The notes: a model not told the origin generated them from the sequence alone. A stretch of 64,000 bases of DNA from Peptoniphilus rachelemmaiella (GCF_943169845.1 NZ_CALPBW010000009.1:19052-83051); one strand, 5' to 3'; counted from the stretch's first letter, positions 1 to 9,714 are shown. A program made the numbers and translations.

Positions 1-1900
1 TGGCGCCAAGAAGCTTTCCCAATGGATTTTGGATCAAGACCGCCTGCTCTTAACGGACACCACCATGCGGGATGCACACCAATCCTTAATGGCCACCCGC
101 ATGCGCACCATCGACCTTTTGAAGGTCGCCAAGTCCATGAACTACAACATTCGCGAAATCTTCAGTATGGAAATGTGGGGCGGGGCCACCTTCGACGTCG
201 CCTATCGCTTCCTCCACGAAGATCCCTGGGAACGGTTGGATCTCTTGCGCGAAGCCATGCCCAACCTTCTCATGCAAATGTTGGTTCGCGGCAACAACAC
301 CGTCGGCTACAAAAACTACCCCGACAATGTGGTCAAAAAATTCATTAAAGAATCGGCGGAAGGCGGCATCGACCTGTTCCGCATCTTCGACTCCCTGAAC
401 TGGATCGAAGGCATGCGCCTGGCCATCGAAGAAACCATTGCCAACGGCAAAATCGCCGAAGGCACCATGTGCTACACCGGCGACATCTTAGACGAAAGCC
501 GCGACAAGTACACCTTGGAATACTATGTCAAGCTGGCAAAACAATTAGAAGATGTGGGCTGCCACATTATCGGCATCAAGGACATGAGCGGCCTCTTAAA
601 ACCCTACGCCGCCAGCAAATTAGTCCGCGCACTGAAAAATGAAATCTCCATCCCCATCCATCTCCACACCCACGACACCACCGGCAACGGCGTCGCCACC
701 GTCTTAATGGCGGCAGAAGCCGGCGTAGACATTGCCGATACGGCCATTAACTCCATGAGCGGACTGACCTCGCAACCGGCCTTAAACTCCGTCGTGGCGG
801 CGCTGGAAAACACCTCCAGAAGCACAGGCATCGACCTGGATGCCATTGACCGCATCTCCGCCTACTGGGCTGCCGTTCGCCCCGTTTACGAACAATTCGA
901 ATCGGATCTTAAGAGCGGTACCACGGAAATTTACAAATACGAAATTCCCGGCGGCCAATACTCCAACTTGAAACCCCAAGTCGAAAGCTTCGGCCTGGGC
1001 CACAAGTTCAAGGAAGTAAAGGAAATGTACAAAGACGTCAACCAAATGGTCGGCGACATCATTAAGGTTACCCCTTCCTCGAAAATGGTCGGCGATATGT
1101 CGATTTTCATGGTTCAAAACGATTTGACCCCTGAAAATATTTACGAAAAAGGCGCCAATCTGGACTACCCCGATTCCGTCGTCACCTACTTTAAAGGCAT
1201 GATGGGCCAACCCTACGGCGGCTTCCCGGAAAAACTGCAAAAGATCGTCTTAAAAGACGAAAAACCCATTACCGTTCGCCCGGGCAAACTTCTGGATCCG
1301 GAAGACTACGAAGCGGACAGAGCCCACTTAAAAGACATTATGGATCGCGAACCTACAGAGCGCGACATTACCAGCTACGCCCTCTACCCCAAGGTATTTG
1401 ACGAATACGCCAAGAATTTCAGCAAATACGATCAACTCTGGCGCATGGGCTCGGACATTTTCTTCCACGGCTTACAAGAAGGCGAAACCGCCGAAGTGGC
1501 CGTCGGCGAAGGCAAGAAAATGATCGTCACCTTAGTCGAAGTGGGCCGTTTGAAAGAAGACGGCACCCGCAACGTGACCTTCGACATTAACGGCTCCAGA
1601 CGCAGCATCGACATTACGGACAACACCCGCCCCATGCCCACCACCGGCGGCAGCGGCACCTTAATGGCCGATGAAAACAATCCGCTGGAAGTCGGCGCTT
1701 CCATCCCCGGCACCGTGGCGAAAATCAACGTGGCCGTCGGCGACGAAGTAAAAGAATCCCAACCCCTCTTGGTTCTTGAAGCCATGAAAATGGAAACCAA
1801 CATTATCTCCCCCATGGACGGCATTGTGGAACACATCTCCGTCAAAGAAGGCGACAGCGTGGAAAGCGGCCAATTGGTTTTGGAATTAAAAGAAAAATAA
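1..1900 (+). CDS. pyc: Pyruvate carboxylase, C-terminal part (5' end cut by window)
   Basis: The reading frame is open to the first base, so the gene begins outside the window and about 632 residues are visible. The visible part starts just before the carboxyltransferase domain, with the LLLTDTTMRDAHQS motif that binds the catalytic metal, and ends with a biotinyl carrier domain whose biotin lysine lies in EAMKME near base 1785. Pyruvate carboxylase makes oxaloacetate from pyruvate, bicarbonate and ATP. The few residues before LLLTDTT (KKLSQWILDQD) look like the linker that follows the biotin carboxylase domain in single-chain Pyc, which is why I prefer that over an oxaloacetate decarboxylase alpha subunit or a two-subunit PycB. 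The internal TTG at 29 is not a start. A terminator follows directly. Confidence 0.88.
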   Translation, partial: GAKKLSQWILDQDRLLLTDTTMRDAHQSLMATRMRTIDLLKVAKSMNYNIREIFSMEMWGGATFDVAYRFLHEDPWERLDLLREAMPNLLMQMLVRGNNTVGYKNYPDNVVKKFIKESAEGGIDLFRIFDSLNWIEGMRLAIEETIANGKIAEGTMCYTGDILDESRDKYTLEYYVKLAKQLEDVGCHIIGIKDMSGLLKPYAASKLVRALKNEISIPIHLHTHDTTGNGVATVLMAAEAGVDIADTAINSMSGLTSQPALNSVVAALENTSRSTGIDLDAIDRISAYWAAVRPVYEQFESDLKSGTTEIYKYEIPGGQYSNLKPQVESFGLGHKFKEVKEMYKDVNQMVGDIIKVTPSSKMVGDMSIFMVQNDLTPENIYEKGANLDYPDSVVTYFKGMMGQPYGGFPEKLQKIVLKDEKPITVRPGKLLDPEDYEADRAHLKDIMDREPTERDITSYALYPKVFDEYAKNFSKYDQLWRMGSDIFFHGLQEGETAEVAVGEGKKMIVTLVEVGRLKEDGTRNVTFDINGSRRSIDITDNTRPMPTTGGSGTLMADENNPLEVGASIPGTVAKINVAVGDEVKESQPLLVLEAMKMETNIISPMDGIVEHISVKEGDSVESGQLVLELKEK

Positions 1901-1922
1901 CATCGGATAGAAGAAATGCAAC

Positions 1923-1950
1923 AAGCCCCCGTAAAACCGGGGGCTTTTCA
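1923..1950 (+). terminator. Rho-independent terminator of the pyruvate carboxylase gene
   Basis: An eight-pair stem, AAGCCCCC (1923-1930) with GGGGGCTT (1939-1946), is followed by a short T run. It sits 22 bases after the stop codon. Confidence 0.85.
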
Positions 1951-1954
1951 TATG

Positions 1955-1990
1955 AAAAAGCAGCGACGATTCAGCCGCTGCTTTTTTATA
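1955..1990 (-). terminator. Terminator of the two-component operon, overlapping the kinase stop codon
   Basis: AAAAAGCAGCG (1955-1965) pairs with CGCTGCTTTTT (1976-1986). Because both flanks are A/T runs it can work in both directions between the convergent genes. The kinase stop codon lies inside the stem. Confidence 0.8.
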
Positions 1991-3407
1991 CTTCTTCGTT
2001 TCTCTTCGGGCACTTAAAGTAGAAGGTGCTGCCTTCGCCAAGTTTCGACTTCACGCCGTAGGAAAAGCCGTGTAACTCTAAAATGTTTTTACAGATAAAC
2101 AGACCCAGGCCCGTGCCCACCACTTGCCGCTCGTGATTGTCGCGGCCGCGGTAGAATCTTTCCCAAATCTTGTCCCGATCCCCATCGGCCATGCCTCGTC
2201 CGTAGTCGCGGACGCAGTAGGTGATTTTATCTTTCTGCTCGATAATGTAAATATCGATCTGTTTTTTGTCCGTGGAGTAGTTCACGGCATTGGTGATGAA
2301 ATTATAAATAACCTGGCGAATTTTATTTTCGTCGCATACCGCCCGCCCCTCGCCGTGAATGGCGAAGGTGTAGCCGGTGCGCTCCAGATTTTTAAAGCGG
2401 CAAAGCACATCTTCCGTGAGCGCCTTTAGATCCACCGCATCTAAATTCAACTGCCCCAGCCCCGATTCCACGCGGGATAGATCCAACAGGTCGTTGACGA
2501 AGTGGGTGAGGTAATCCGCTTCTTCGATAATGGTCTGCACGTGTTTGTCCCGCAAGGTTTTGTTGTCGCCGGAAATATCCCGAATCATTTCGCCGTAGGA
2601 TTTAATGACCGTCAGGGGCGTTTTAAAATCGTGGCTCACATTGGCGATGAGGTCTTTTCGCATTTCCAGGGCGTCGGTTAATTCGCCGGTGGCGTAGTTT
2701 AAGGTGCGGGCCAAATCGTTGATCTCCGTGTAGTCCTGCTCCTTAAATTGTACATCGTAATTGCCCTGGCCTAGGGCTCTCGCCGTTTTCGCCATGTCCG
2801 ACAAGGGGCGGGCCAGGCGGGAGCTTAGGTACAGCGACAGAATAAATGCCAGTATGAGGGAAATAATGCTTACGATGATAAGCTGATCTTTCAGTATTTC
2901 CACCGTGGAATCCACGGGATCCACATTGGTGGACACGGCGAGGAAATACTTCTGCCCCGCCTCTTCCCCTAAGTACGACACATATAAAATCGTGGAGGCA
3001 TTTTCGTTTTTGTAATCCGCCACATAGGTTTCCTCTGTCTTATTGTCTTTTAACAGAGGCTGAAAATAAGTAAAAAAGTCGTCGCCGCTAATGGCGGGTT
3101 GGTAAATGTAATCCAGTGGATTCAAGGGAAAGACCAATCCGCCCCGCTCGTTGTAGACCTGAAGGCTCAGATTTTTCTCGAAGCTGTAGCGCAGGAGCGT
3201 ATCTTCGAAATCGTCTTTGCCGAACAGGCGGGTCACGGCGCGGCCGACTTTTTCCGTGTCGCGAATTTTCATGGATTTGTAAAAGGAGTTGATGAACACG
3301 ATTTGCAAAAGCCATAAAAGAAGCAAGATAAATAAGGCCATGACGGAAAAGTACAGCCAAAATTTCACGCGTATGCTCTTTTGATCCACGATACTCTCCC
3401 GGGTCAC
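1986..3407 (-). CDS. Sensor histidine kinase with HAMP domain
   Basis: A 473-residue membrane sensor kinase. Two membrane segments (about 17-40 and 176-195) flank a 135-residue extracellular sensor region. A HAMP linker (about 196-248) leads to the dimerisation helix with phospho-acceptor H259 in the NVSHDFKTPLT box, then N, G1 and G2 boxes of an HATPase (GTGLGLFICK). It overlaps the upstream regulator gene by four bases (ATGA), so the two are coupled and form one system. It lies directly downstream of phoR, yet the signal is not evident from the sequence. The sensor region resembles no domain that I can name. Confidence 0.9.
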   Translation of the reverse strand: MTRESIVDQKSIRVKFWLYFSVMALFILLLLWLLQIVFINSFYKSMKIRDTEKVGRAVTRLFGKDDFEDTLLRYSFEKNLSLQVYNERGGLVFPLNPLDYIYQPAISGDDFFTYFQPLLKDNKTEETYVADYKNENASTILYVSYLGEEAGQKYFLAVSTNVDPVDSTVEILKDQLIIVSIISLILAFILSLYLSSRLARPLSDMAKTARALGQGNYDVQFKEQDYTEINDLARTLNYATGELTDALEMRKDLIANVSHDFKTPLTVIKSYGEMIRDISGDNKTLRDKHVQTIIEEADYLTHFVNDLLDLSRVESGLGQLNLDAVDLKALTEDVLCRFKNLERTGYTFAIHGEGRAVCDENKIRQVIYNFITNAVNYSTDKKQIDIYIIEQKDKITYCVRDYGRGMADGDRDKIWERFYRGRDNHERQVVGTGLGLFICKNILELHGFSYGVKSKLGEGSTFYFKCPKRNEEV

Positions 3408-4081
3408 GATTGATCCTCGCCGACAAATTTATAGCCCACGCCGCGCACGGTGACGATGTAGTGGCGGTAAGGCTCGATGCTGTTTCTCAGCATTTTAATG
3501 TGGGTATCCACGGTGCGGTCGTCGCCGTAAAAATCGTAGCCCCATACTTTATTGAGGAGCTTTTCACGACTCAAGGCGATGTTTTCGTTTTCGGCAATAA
3601 AGACCAACAGATCGAATTCCTTCGGCGTCATATCCACCGGCTTGCCGTCTACATAGACTTCCCTGCCGTCGAGATCCACGGAAAGCCCCTTAAATTCCAG
3701 CACGTGATTTTCCTTGACGCTGCTGTTTCGCTTGGCGATAACCGAGAGGCGGGCCATGAGCTCTTTCGGCGAAAAGGGCTTCACCACGTAATCGTCGATG
3801 CCGATTTCAAAGCCGTAAAGCTTATCGTACTCTTCTCCTCGGGCACTGAGCATTAAAACCGGAATGTCTTTGTCTTTTTTTATTTCTTTATAGGCGCTGA
3901 AACCGTCTAATCGGGGCATCATCACGTCCATGACGATGACGTCGAAATCTTCGCGCTTGCAAATTTCCACAGCCTCCATGCCGTCGACGGCTTCCGCTAC
4001 TTCGTAGCCTTCAAATTCCGCGTAGGTTCGAATCACTTCCCGAATCTTTGCTTCGTCGTCTACGATTAATAGTTTATACAT
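3404..4081 (-). CDS. OmpR-family response regulator
   Basis: A receiver domain (acidic pocket VDDE, phospho-aspartate D52 in VMDVMMP, conserved lysine in VVKPFSP) is followed by a winged-helix DNA-binding domain with the typical ending DRTVDTHIKMLR. I chose the ATG at 4081 (225 residues) over a GTG at 4087 because AGAGG lies five bases before the ATG. It is the partner of the kinase that follows with an ATGA overlap. The gap before it holds TATAAT at 4103-4108 (reverse strand), so the pair may have its own promoter as well as read-through from the pho genes. Confidence 0.92.
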   Translation of the reverse strand: MYKLLIVDDEAKIREVIRTYAEFEGYEVAEAVDGMEAVEICKREDFDVIVMDVMMPRLDGFSAYKEIKKDKDIPVLMLSARGEEYDKLYGFEIGIDDYVVKPFSPKELMARLSVIAKRNSSVKENHVLEFKGLSVDLDGREVYVDGKPVDMTPKEFDLLVFIAENENIALSREKLLNKVWGYDFYGDDRTVDTHIKMLRNSIEPYRHYIVTVRGVGYKFVGEDQS

Positions 4082-4122
4082 AGGCACCTCTTTCCGATAC
4101 CTATTATACTATAGATCCACCT

Positions 4123-5844
4123 TTATGACTTTGCGGAATAGATGCCCTTTTTCGGAAAGCTGAGGCGGAAGGTGCTGCCGTGATGAAGCTGGCTCTTCAC
4201 CTCGATGGTGCCCTTTAGGCTGTCCACATTGTGCTTGACAATGGCGAGACCCAGCCCCGTGGATTTTTCGTTGTAGCTGCGGGATTTATCCGCCATGTAA
4301 AAGCGCTCGAAGATGCGCCGTTGATCGTCGTAGGAGATGCCGATGCCCGTGTCCTGTATGGTGACGACGAAAGTCGATGCATCGTCTCCGTCTAAGACGA
4401 TGCGCACATTGCCGCCTTTTACATTGTAGGCGATGGCGTTGTCCACCAAATTGCTTATAAGCTCCCGCATAAGGTCCGGATGGGTGTAGAGGCGATTGTC
4501 CCGATCCGGTTGAAAGCCCAAATGGATCGCCTTCTGAGCAGCATCGGGCGCGTAGGATTTCAACACATCCGTCAACAAGGCCTCCATGTCCACGACGCGG
4601 TATTCTTCCGGCCGATTCTTCTCTTCCAATCGGCTCATGCTGATCACGGCGTCGATAAGTTCAAAAAGCTTTTTCGATTCGTCGAGAATAATATCCAGAA
4701 ACTTCTCCTGATCCTCCTCCGCCACCATGCCCGAACGCAAAAGCTCCGCGTAGCCGGAGATGGAGGTGAGGGGCGTTTTTAACTCGTGGGTCACATTGGA
4801 TGTAAATTCCCGGCGGCTGCGCTCGGCCAAACTCTGTTGGGTTTCATCGATCATTAGAATCAGCATGCCGTAAAAGGCTCCGGCGTCGTTAAATATGGGA
4901 TCGAAGAAAAACTTAATGACCACGCCGTCCATGGCGATTTTCTGTACATCGTCTTTTTGATTGTCGAAGGCGCGGGAAAAGGCGTCGTAAAAATCCCGTT
5001 CCCGACACAAGTAAAGGAGGTCCTTGCCCTGAAAATGAATGTAGAGGGAAGCGTTTAAGAGCTTCACCGCCGCCTCGTTTATGGAGACGATCTTTCGATC
5101 TTCGCCGACGAGGATCACTCCCTCGGTCATGTTCTCCACCATGTCGTTTAAGCCCGTGAGCCTTGAGGTTAAGCTTTCCAGTTGATGGCGCTGGCGCAAG
5201 GCTTCTTTTTTCAGGGCCTCTTCGTAGGTTTTGTGGAGGGGGCTCAGCGCCATCTTGTATTCCGGATCCCGAATGTAGCGGCGAAAGTTTTGTATGAGAA
5301 AAACCCCTTCCTCTTCTTCCCGCTCCATCCAATAGATCAAAAGCAAATAAAGAGCCATACCTCCTGCCGCCGCGGCGATGACTGCGTAGGGCAGGTAGTG
5401 GAAGGTGGAGGCCATCATGCTGTCGTGGGCCATGACCTCGATCAACATGCTACCGCCTTCAAATACCGTGGTGCGAATGTATTGGGTTTCGAGAAAGCCT
5501 TTCGAATACACCGCCCAGCCGGCGCTCTCCTGCTCCTTGAGGGAGCTTTGTTTCGCATAGTCGACCAAGGCATCGGTGCGCTCGGAAAGGCTGTTGGTAT
5601 AAAGCACCTTTCCTTCGCCGCTTAGGTAGACGATGCCGTCGTCTTTGTCGACGCTTCGGTTTTTTAAAAGGCGGAGGCGTTCGGATTCATCTGCCGTATG
5701 TATCAGGCGATTTGCCAATAGGTCGAGGCGATTGACATTAGAACGAATCCCTCGATTATGGTAGTCGAGGGATGCGGCTATTTGAAATATAAAGGCGATC
5801 ATAAACGCCATGAAAAAACTGAATCGACGTATCTTTTTGTTCAT
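4123..5844 (-). CDS. phoR: Phosphate sensor histidine kinase PhoR
   Basis: A 573-residue kinase with membrane segments at about 8-24 and 152-171, an extracellular region between them, a PAS domain at about 231-335, phospho-acceptor H353 in NVTHELKTPLT, and the ATP-binding N and G boxes ending STGLGLAIVK. Kinases with this TM-PAS-HisKA plan next to pst genes and phoU sense the state of the Pst transporter through PhoU and phosphorylate the partner regulator. The four-base overlap with the regulator gene supports pairing. The name rests on the pst-phoU neighbourhood; the alternative WalK/VicK is less likely because there is no HAMP domain or yycH-like gene nearby. Confidence 0.85.
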   Translation of the reverse strand: MNKKIRRFSFFMAFMIAFIFQIAASLDYHNRGIRSNVNRLDLLANRLIHTADESERLRLLKNRSVDKDDGIVYLSGEGKVLYTNSLSERTDALVDYAKQSSLKEQESAGWAVYSKGFLETQYIRTTVFEGGSMLIEVMAHDSMMASTFHYLPYAVIAAAAGGMALYLLLIYWMEREEEEGVFLIQNFRRYIRDPEYKMALSPLHKTYEEALKKEALRQRHQLESLTSRLTGLNDMVENMTEGVILVGEDRKIVSINEAAVKLLNASLYIHFQGKDLLYLCRERDFYDAFSRAFDNQKDDVQKIAMDGVVIKFFFDPIFNDAGAFYGMLILMIDETQQSLAERSRREFTSNVTHELKTPLTSISGYAELLRSGMVAEEDQEKFLDIILDESKKLFELIDAVISMSRLEEKNRPEEYRVVDMEALLTDVLKSYAPDAAQKAIHLGFQPDRDNRLYTHPDLMRELISNLVDNAIAYNVKGGNVRIVLDGDDASTFVVTIQDTGIGISYDDQRRIFERFYMADKSRSYNEKSTGLGLAIVKHNVDSLKGTIEVKSQLHHGSTFRLSFPKKGIYSAKS

Positions 5845-6518
5845 TCCTTATATCCTACTTTGTAACCGATGTTTCGAACGGTTTCAATCAGCGAGGCCTT
5901 CTCCTTCAACTTGTGACGCAAAGAAGCGATGTGCACATCCACGGTGCGGGACTCCCCTTCGAAATCGTAGCCCCATACTCGGGCCATAATACTCTCCCGA
6001 TTTAAGACGATATCTTTGTTCCTGAAAAGGTAGTAAAGAAGCTCAAATTCCTTGTAGGTCAGGTTAATGGGCTCGCCGTCTACAAGCACCGTGCGCTTCT
6101 TCTTGTCGATGACAACGCCGTCGATGGCGATGGACCCGTCGTCCTCTTCCTTCGGGGTGGTGCGGCGCAAAACGGCCTTCACCCGCGCCACCAATTCCAG
6201 CACGCTGAAGGGCTTGACGATGTAATCATCCGCCCCCTTGTCCAGACCCACGATTTTGTCCAGCTCCGAAGACTTCGCCGTCAGCATAATGACGGGGATC
6301 TTTTCCGTGGCGGGATTTCGGCGGATCTTGCTCAATAGTGAGAGCCCGTCTTCTCCGGGAAGCATAATGTCCAGAAGCACGAGAGACGGCACTTTTTCGC
6401 CCATGGCTTCAAAGAGTTCCTCGCCGGAAGCGAATCCCTGCACATCGAAATCGCTGTTTTTCAGGGCATAGACGATTAAATCGCGAATGTTGCCCTCGTC
6501 TTCCACACAATAAATCAT
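5841..6518 (-). CDS. phoP: Phosphate regulon response regulator (PhoP/PhoB type)
   Basis: 225 residues: receiver domain with phospho-aspartate D50 (LLDIMLPGEDG), lysine in IVKPFSV, and an OmpR-type winged helix. It sits one base after phoU and overlaps phoR by four bases. It is the best candidate for binding the TTTACA direct repeats found before pstS and pstC, because Firmicute PhoP recognises TT(A/C/T)ACA-like repeats at 11-base spacing. It would then activate the genes of its own operon under phosphate limitation. Confidence 0.88.
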   Translation of the reverse strand: MIYCVEDEGNIRDLIVYALKNSDFDVQGFASGEELFEAMGEKVPSLVLLDIMLPGEDGLSLLSKIRRNPATEKIPVIMLTAKSSELDKIVGLDKGADDYIVKPFSVLELVARVKAVLRRTTPKEEDDGSIAIDGVVIDKKKRTVLVDGEPINLTYKEFELLYYLFRNKDIVLNRESIMARVWGYDFEGESRTVDVHIASLRHKLKEKASLIETVRNIGYKVGYKE

Positions 6519-6519
6519 A

Positions 6520-7191
6520 TTACACCCCGAAAGTTTCTACGCCTAGGTAATCTTTGTGGTGACCGGTCAGGGAGAATATGACCCACTCGCCGATGTTTTG
6601 CGCGTGATCCCCGACCCGCTCCAGGTACTTAGCGATTTGCAAAAGGTCCACCAATTCCTCGGGATCTTCTTTTCCACTTTGCAAATTGCCGATGAGTTTT
6701 TTCCGCACTTGCACAAAGAGATCGTCTACCACGTCGTCGTGATTGATGCACTGGGTGGCCAAGTCTTCGTCTTTTGTGATGAAGGCGTCTACCGCCATTT
6801 TAATCATGGCCGTGGATTCTTCAAACATACGAGTGATTAAATCCGTGGTTACGGAAAGGGGCTTATCGTCCATGGTAAGAGAAATTTCGCAGATGTCCTG
6901 AGCGTGATCGCCGATGCGTTCCAAGTCCGTAATAATCTTTAAAGCCGCGGAGATAAAGCGTAAATCCCCGGCCACAGGCTGTTGCTTCAAAAGTAGCATG
7001 AGGCACATATCCTCGATCTGCCGCTCCATGCGATCCACGTCACGGTCGTTTTCGGATACGGCATCGGCAAGCTTTTTGTCTCGCTCTTTTAATGCCTTCA
7101 TGGCATCGGCCACGGCTTGTTCCACCGCAGCAGCCATTTTTATCAACTGGGTATTTAATTCGTTTAATTCCAAATCGTATTGTTTTCTCAT
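6520..7191 (-). CDS. phoU: Phosphate transport regulator PhoU
   Basis: 223 residues, the usual PhoU length, made of two three-helix bundles. Each carries the PhoU metal-binding pattern: ERIGDHAQDI in the first half and ERVGDHAQNI in the second. PhoU is a peripheral membrane protein that links PstB to PhoR: it damps the kinase when phosphate is plentiful and limits phosphate uptake. Its position between pstB (12 bases upstream) and phoP (one base downstream) is the classical one. Confidence 0.96.
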   Translation of the reverse strand: MRKQYDLELNELNTQLIKMAAAVEQAVADAMKALKERDKKLADAVSENDRDVDRMERQIEDMCLMLLLKQQPVAGDLRFISAALKIITDLERIGDHAQDICEISLTMDDKPLSVTTDLITRMFEESTAMIKMAVDAFITKDEDLATQCINHDDVVDDLFVQVRKKLIGNLQSGKEDPEELVDLLQIAKYLERVGDHAQNIGEWVIFSLTGHHKDYLGVETFGV

Positions 7192-7203
7192 GCCATCCCC
7201 CTA

Positions 7204-7962
7204 TTAACCGAAACGACCGGTAATGTAATCTTCCGTGCGCGTATCTTGCGGATTAGAAAACATTCTTTCCGTCGTATCCATTTCAATGACTTCTCCCGTA
7301 AGGAAAAATGCCGTCTTGTCCGATACCCGCGCCGCCTGTTGCATATTGTGCGTGACCATAACAATAGTATAATCCTTTTTCAAATCCTGTACCAGTTCCT
7401 CAATTTTTAATGTGGAAATCGGGTCCAGCGCCGAGGTGGGCTCATCCATTAAAAGCACTTCCGGTTCCACGGCCAAGGCTCGGGCGATGCAAATCCGCTG
7501 TTGCTGTCCACCGGATACCTCCGTGGCCCGTTGGTGGAGCTTGTCTTTCACTTCATCCCAAATGGCGGCGCCCTTTAAGGATCGCTCCACAATTTCGTTC
7601 AAATCGTTTTTATTTTTTATGCCGTGGGTCCTGGGACCATAGGCGATGTTGTCGTAAATGCTCATGGGAAAGGGGTTGGGGCTTTGAAATACCATGCCCA
7701 CCCGCTTCCTCAGAAGGTTCACATCGTAGCCGGGCGCGTAAATATCTTCCCCGTCTAAGAGCATATGGCCTTCGATGCGGCAATCTTCCACCAAATCGTT
7801 CATGCGGTTAAGGCTCTTTAACATGGTGGATTTCCCGCAACCCGACGGGCCGATAAACGCCGTGATTTCATTACTCTTTATATCCAAATTGATCTTTTTT
7901 AACGCTTGAAAGTCGCCATACCACAAATCCACGTCGCTGACGAATAGTTTTGTCTCACTCAT
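7204..7962 (-). CDS. pstB: Phosphate ABC transporter ATPase PstB
   Basis: 252 residues with Walker A (GPSGCGKST), Q-loop, ABC signature ([14 protein letters not shown]), Walker B ([12 protein letters not shown]) and the switch histidine in MVTHNMQQA. It powers high-affinity phosphate import through PstC-PstA. The start follows pstA without a gap, and the reading frame agrees with PstB in its whole length, including the [10 protein letters not shown] ending. Confidence 0.97.
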   Translation of the reverse strand: MSETKLFVSDVDLWYGDFQALKKINLDIKSNEITAFIGPSGCGKSTMLKSLNRMNDLVEDCRIEGHMLLDGEDIYAPGYDVNLLRKRVGMVFQSPNPFPMSIYDNIAYGPRTHGIKNKNDLNEIVERSLKGAAIWDEVKDKLHQRATEVSGGQQQRICIARALAVEPEVLLMDEPTSALDPISTLKIEELVQDLKKDYTIVMVTHNMQQAARVSDKTAFFLTGEVIEMDTTERMFSNPQDTRTEDYITGRFG

Positions 7963-8781
7963 TTAATTGCCTCCTGCTAATTTCGATCCGATAAAGGAAC
8001 TGAACGCGTTAATTAATAGGGTTAATACGATTAGAATAAAGCCCGTGGCAAATGCCTGATCCACAAACAGCCCTTCCGTGGAAAGGACGTACATGTGAAG
8101 GGACAAGGTGCGGCCCGAGGATAAAAGGCTTTTGGGCATGTCGGTGGTCGTCCCTAAGGTAAACATGAGGGCCGCCGTCTCGCCGACGCAGCGGCCGATG
8201 GCCAAAATGACGCCGGACAAAATCCCCGGCACGGCCACGGGAAGGACGACGCGAATAATGGTGCGAAGTTTTCCCGCCCCTAAGGCGAGGGAGCCGCTAC
8301 GTAAACTGTCGTTGACGGCCATTAAGGCTTCTTCCGTGGAGCGGATGATTAAGGGCAGGATCATAATGGACAGAGTAAAGACCCCGGAAAGAATGGAATA
8401 ACCCAGCTTCAAAGCGATGGAGAAAAACAACATACCGAAGAGTCCGTAGAGAATGGAGGGAATTCCGGAGAGGGTTTCCGTGGTGAGGCGAATCACTTCC
8501 ACGATGCGGCTGCCTTTTTTTGCATATTCCACCAAATAAAAGCCGGTGAAGACGCCGAGCGGCGTGGCAATTAAAAGAGAGAGTGCCACGACGATGAGGG
8601 TGGTAATAATGGCGGGAAACATGGACACGTTCTCCGTGGTGTAGGTTTTTTCAAACATGGCTCCGTTTAAATGGGGTGCCCCTTTGAATACGATATAGCC
8701 GACGAGAATCATTAAGACGGCGAAGGTCGTAAAGGCCGCCGCGAGGATAAGGCCGCGAACAATGGCCGAGCGCGTTTTCAT
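7963..8781 (-). CDS. pstA: Phosphate ABC transporter permease PstA
   Basis: 272 residues, six predicted membrane helices, and the EAA-type coupling loop near ALGAGKLRTIIRVVLPVAVPG, which contacts PstB. It forms the membrane channel together with PstC. The stop of pstC and the start of pstA share one base (TGATG), which means translational coupling. Confidence 0.95.
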   Translation of the reverse strand: MKTRSAIVRGLILAAAFTTFAVLMILVGYIVFKGAPHLNGAMFEKTYTTENVSMFPAIITTLIVVALSLLIATPLGVFTGFYLVEYAKKGSRIVEVIRLTTETLSGIPSILYGLFGMLFFSIALKLGYSILSGVFTLSIMILPLIIRSTEEALMAVNDSLRSGSLALGAGKLRTIIRVVLPVAVPGILSGVILAIGRCVGETAALMFTLGTTTDMPKSLLSSGRTLSLHMYVLSTEGLFVDQAFATGFILIVLTLLINAFSSFIGSKLAGGN

Positions 8782-9638
8782 CAGTCCATCCTCCTTTTTA
8801 CAACATTAAAGACAAGATTAATCAGCAAGATAAATATGAAGAGCACCACGCCGGTTGCGATTAAGGCTTCTCGGTGGGCGCCGCTCGCGTAGGCCATTTC
8901 CAAGACGATGTTGGCCGTCATGGTCCGGGTGCCCATTTTTATGCTCTCGGGCACGATGGGCTGATTGCCTGCAATCATAATGACCGCCATGGTTTCGCCG
9001 ATGGAGCGGCCGATGCCGAGAATGATCGCCGCCAAAATCCCCGACTTCGCCGCCGGCACCACCACCCGCATCAAGCTGCGTTCGTGGGTCGCCCCGAGGG
9101 CGATGGAGCCTTGATAGTAGGATGTGGGCACGGAACGCAGAGACGACTCAGAGAGGCCGATGATCGTGGGAAGAATCATGATCCCCAAAAGCACCGACGC
9201 CGTAAAGACCGTCATCCCCGTGCCGCCCCACCAACCGCGCACCATGGGCACGAAGACCATGAGGCCGAAGAAACCGTAGATAATCGAAGGGATCCCTGCC
9301 ATGAGGTTCACAGCGGGCTTCAAAATTTTGTAAAGCCGACTCGGGCAATAAAATGCCATGAACACGGCAGTTAAGACCCCGATGGGCACGCCGACGATAA
9401 TCGATCCGATGGTGACGTAAACAGAGCCTACGATCATGGGCAGAATTCCGAAAGACGGCGGCGAGGCCGTGGGCTTCCAATCCGTTCCCATTAAAAACTT
9501 CGCAATCCCCGTCTGTAAAATAAAGGGCAGGCCGTTTTTAAAAATAAAGTAACAAATAACAATAATCGAGAAAACCGAGATGAGGGAGCAAAGCAGAAAT
9601 ATATACTCCCACGTCTTTTCAAAACCTTTTGAATGCAT
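8781..9638 (-). CDS. pstC: Phosphate ABC transporter permease PstC
   Basis: 285 residues, six membrane helices, with the coupling loop ALGATHERSLMRVVVPAAKSG. I start it at the ATG at 9638, because the purine-rich AAGGAGGAGGAGA lies directly before that codon; the longer frame from a GTG at 9656 would place the ribosome binding site inside the gene. It has a separate leader from pstS, with a terminator and a Pho-box-like repeat in the 114 bases between them, so the permease genes can be transcribed independently of the binding protein. Confidence 0.93.
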   Translation of the reverse strand: MHSKGFEKTWEYIFLLCSLISVFSIIVICYFIFKNGLPFILQTGIAKFLMGTDWKPTASPPSFGILPMIVGSVYVTIGSIIVGVPIGVLTAVFMAFYCPSRLYKILKPAVNLMAGIPSIIYGFFGLMVFVPMVRGWWGGTGMTVFTASVLLGIMILPTIIGLSESSLRSVPTSYYQGSIALGATHERSLMRVVVPAAKSGILAAIILGIGRSIGETMAVIMIAGNQPIVPESIKMGTRTMTANIVLEMAYASGAHREALIATGVVLFIFILLINLVFNVVKRRMD

Positions 9639-9697
9639 TCTCCTCCTCCTTTTCACGGCTACTTTATCAAGGTATTCTTAGGAAAAGATATGGCTTA

Positions 9698-9714
9698 TGT
9701 AAAATCCATGTAAA
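9698..9714 (-). promoter_or_regulatory. Pho-box-like repeat before pstC
   Basis: On the reverse strand TTTACA occurs twice, at 9714-9709 and 9703-9698, exactly 11 bases apart. This fits the direct-repeat layout of Firmicute PhoP sites. It lies 60 bases before the pstC start and just after the pstS terminator. Confidence 0.55.

Noticed and set aside
1..1900. A complete oxaloacetate decarboxylase alpha subunit starting at 29
   Set aside because: The frame continues upstream without a stop to base 1, and the residues before the metal motif fit the linker of single-chain pyruvate carboxylase.
3410..3856. Long open frame on the + strand opposite the response regulator
   Set aside because: Shadow of the GC-rich coding strand; no ribosome binding site, and histidine- and valine-rich composition typical of antisense frames. 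Similar frames elsewhere were left out for the same reason.
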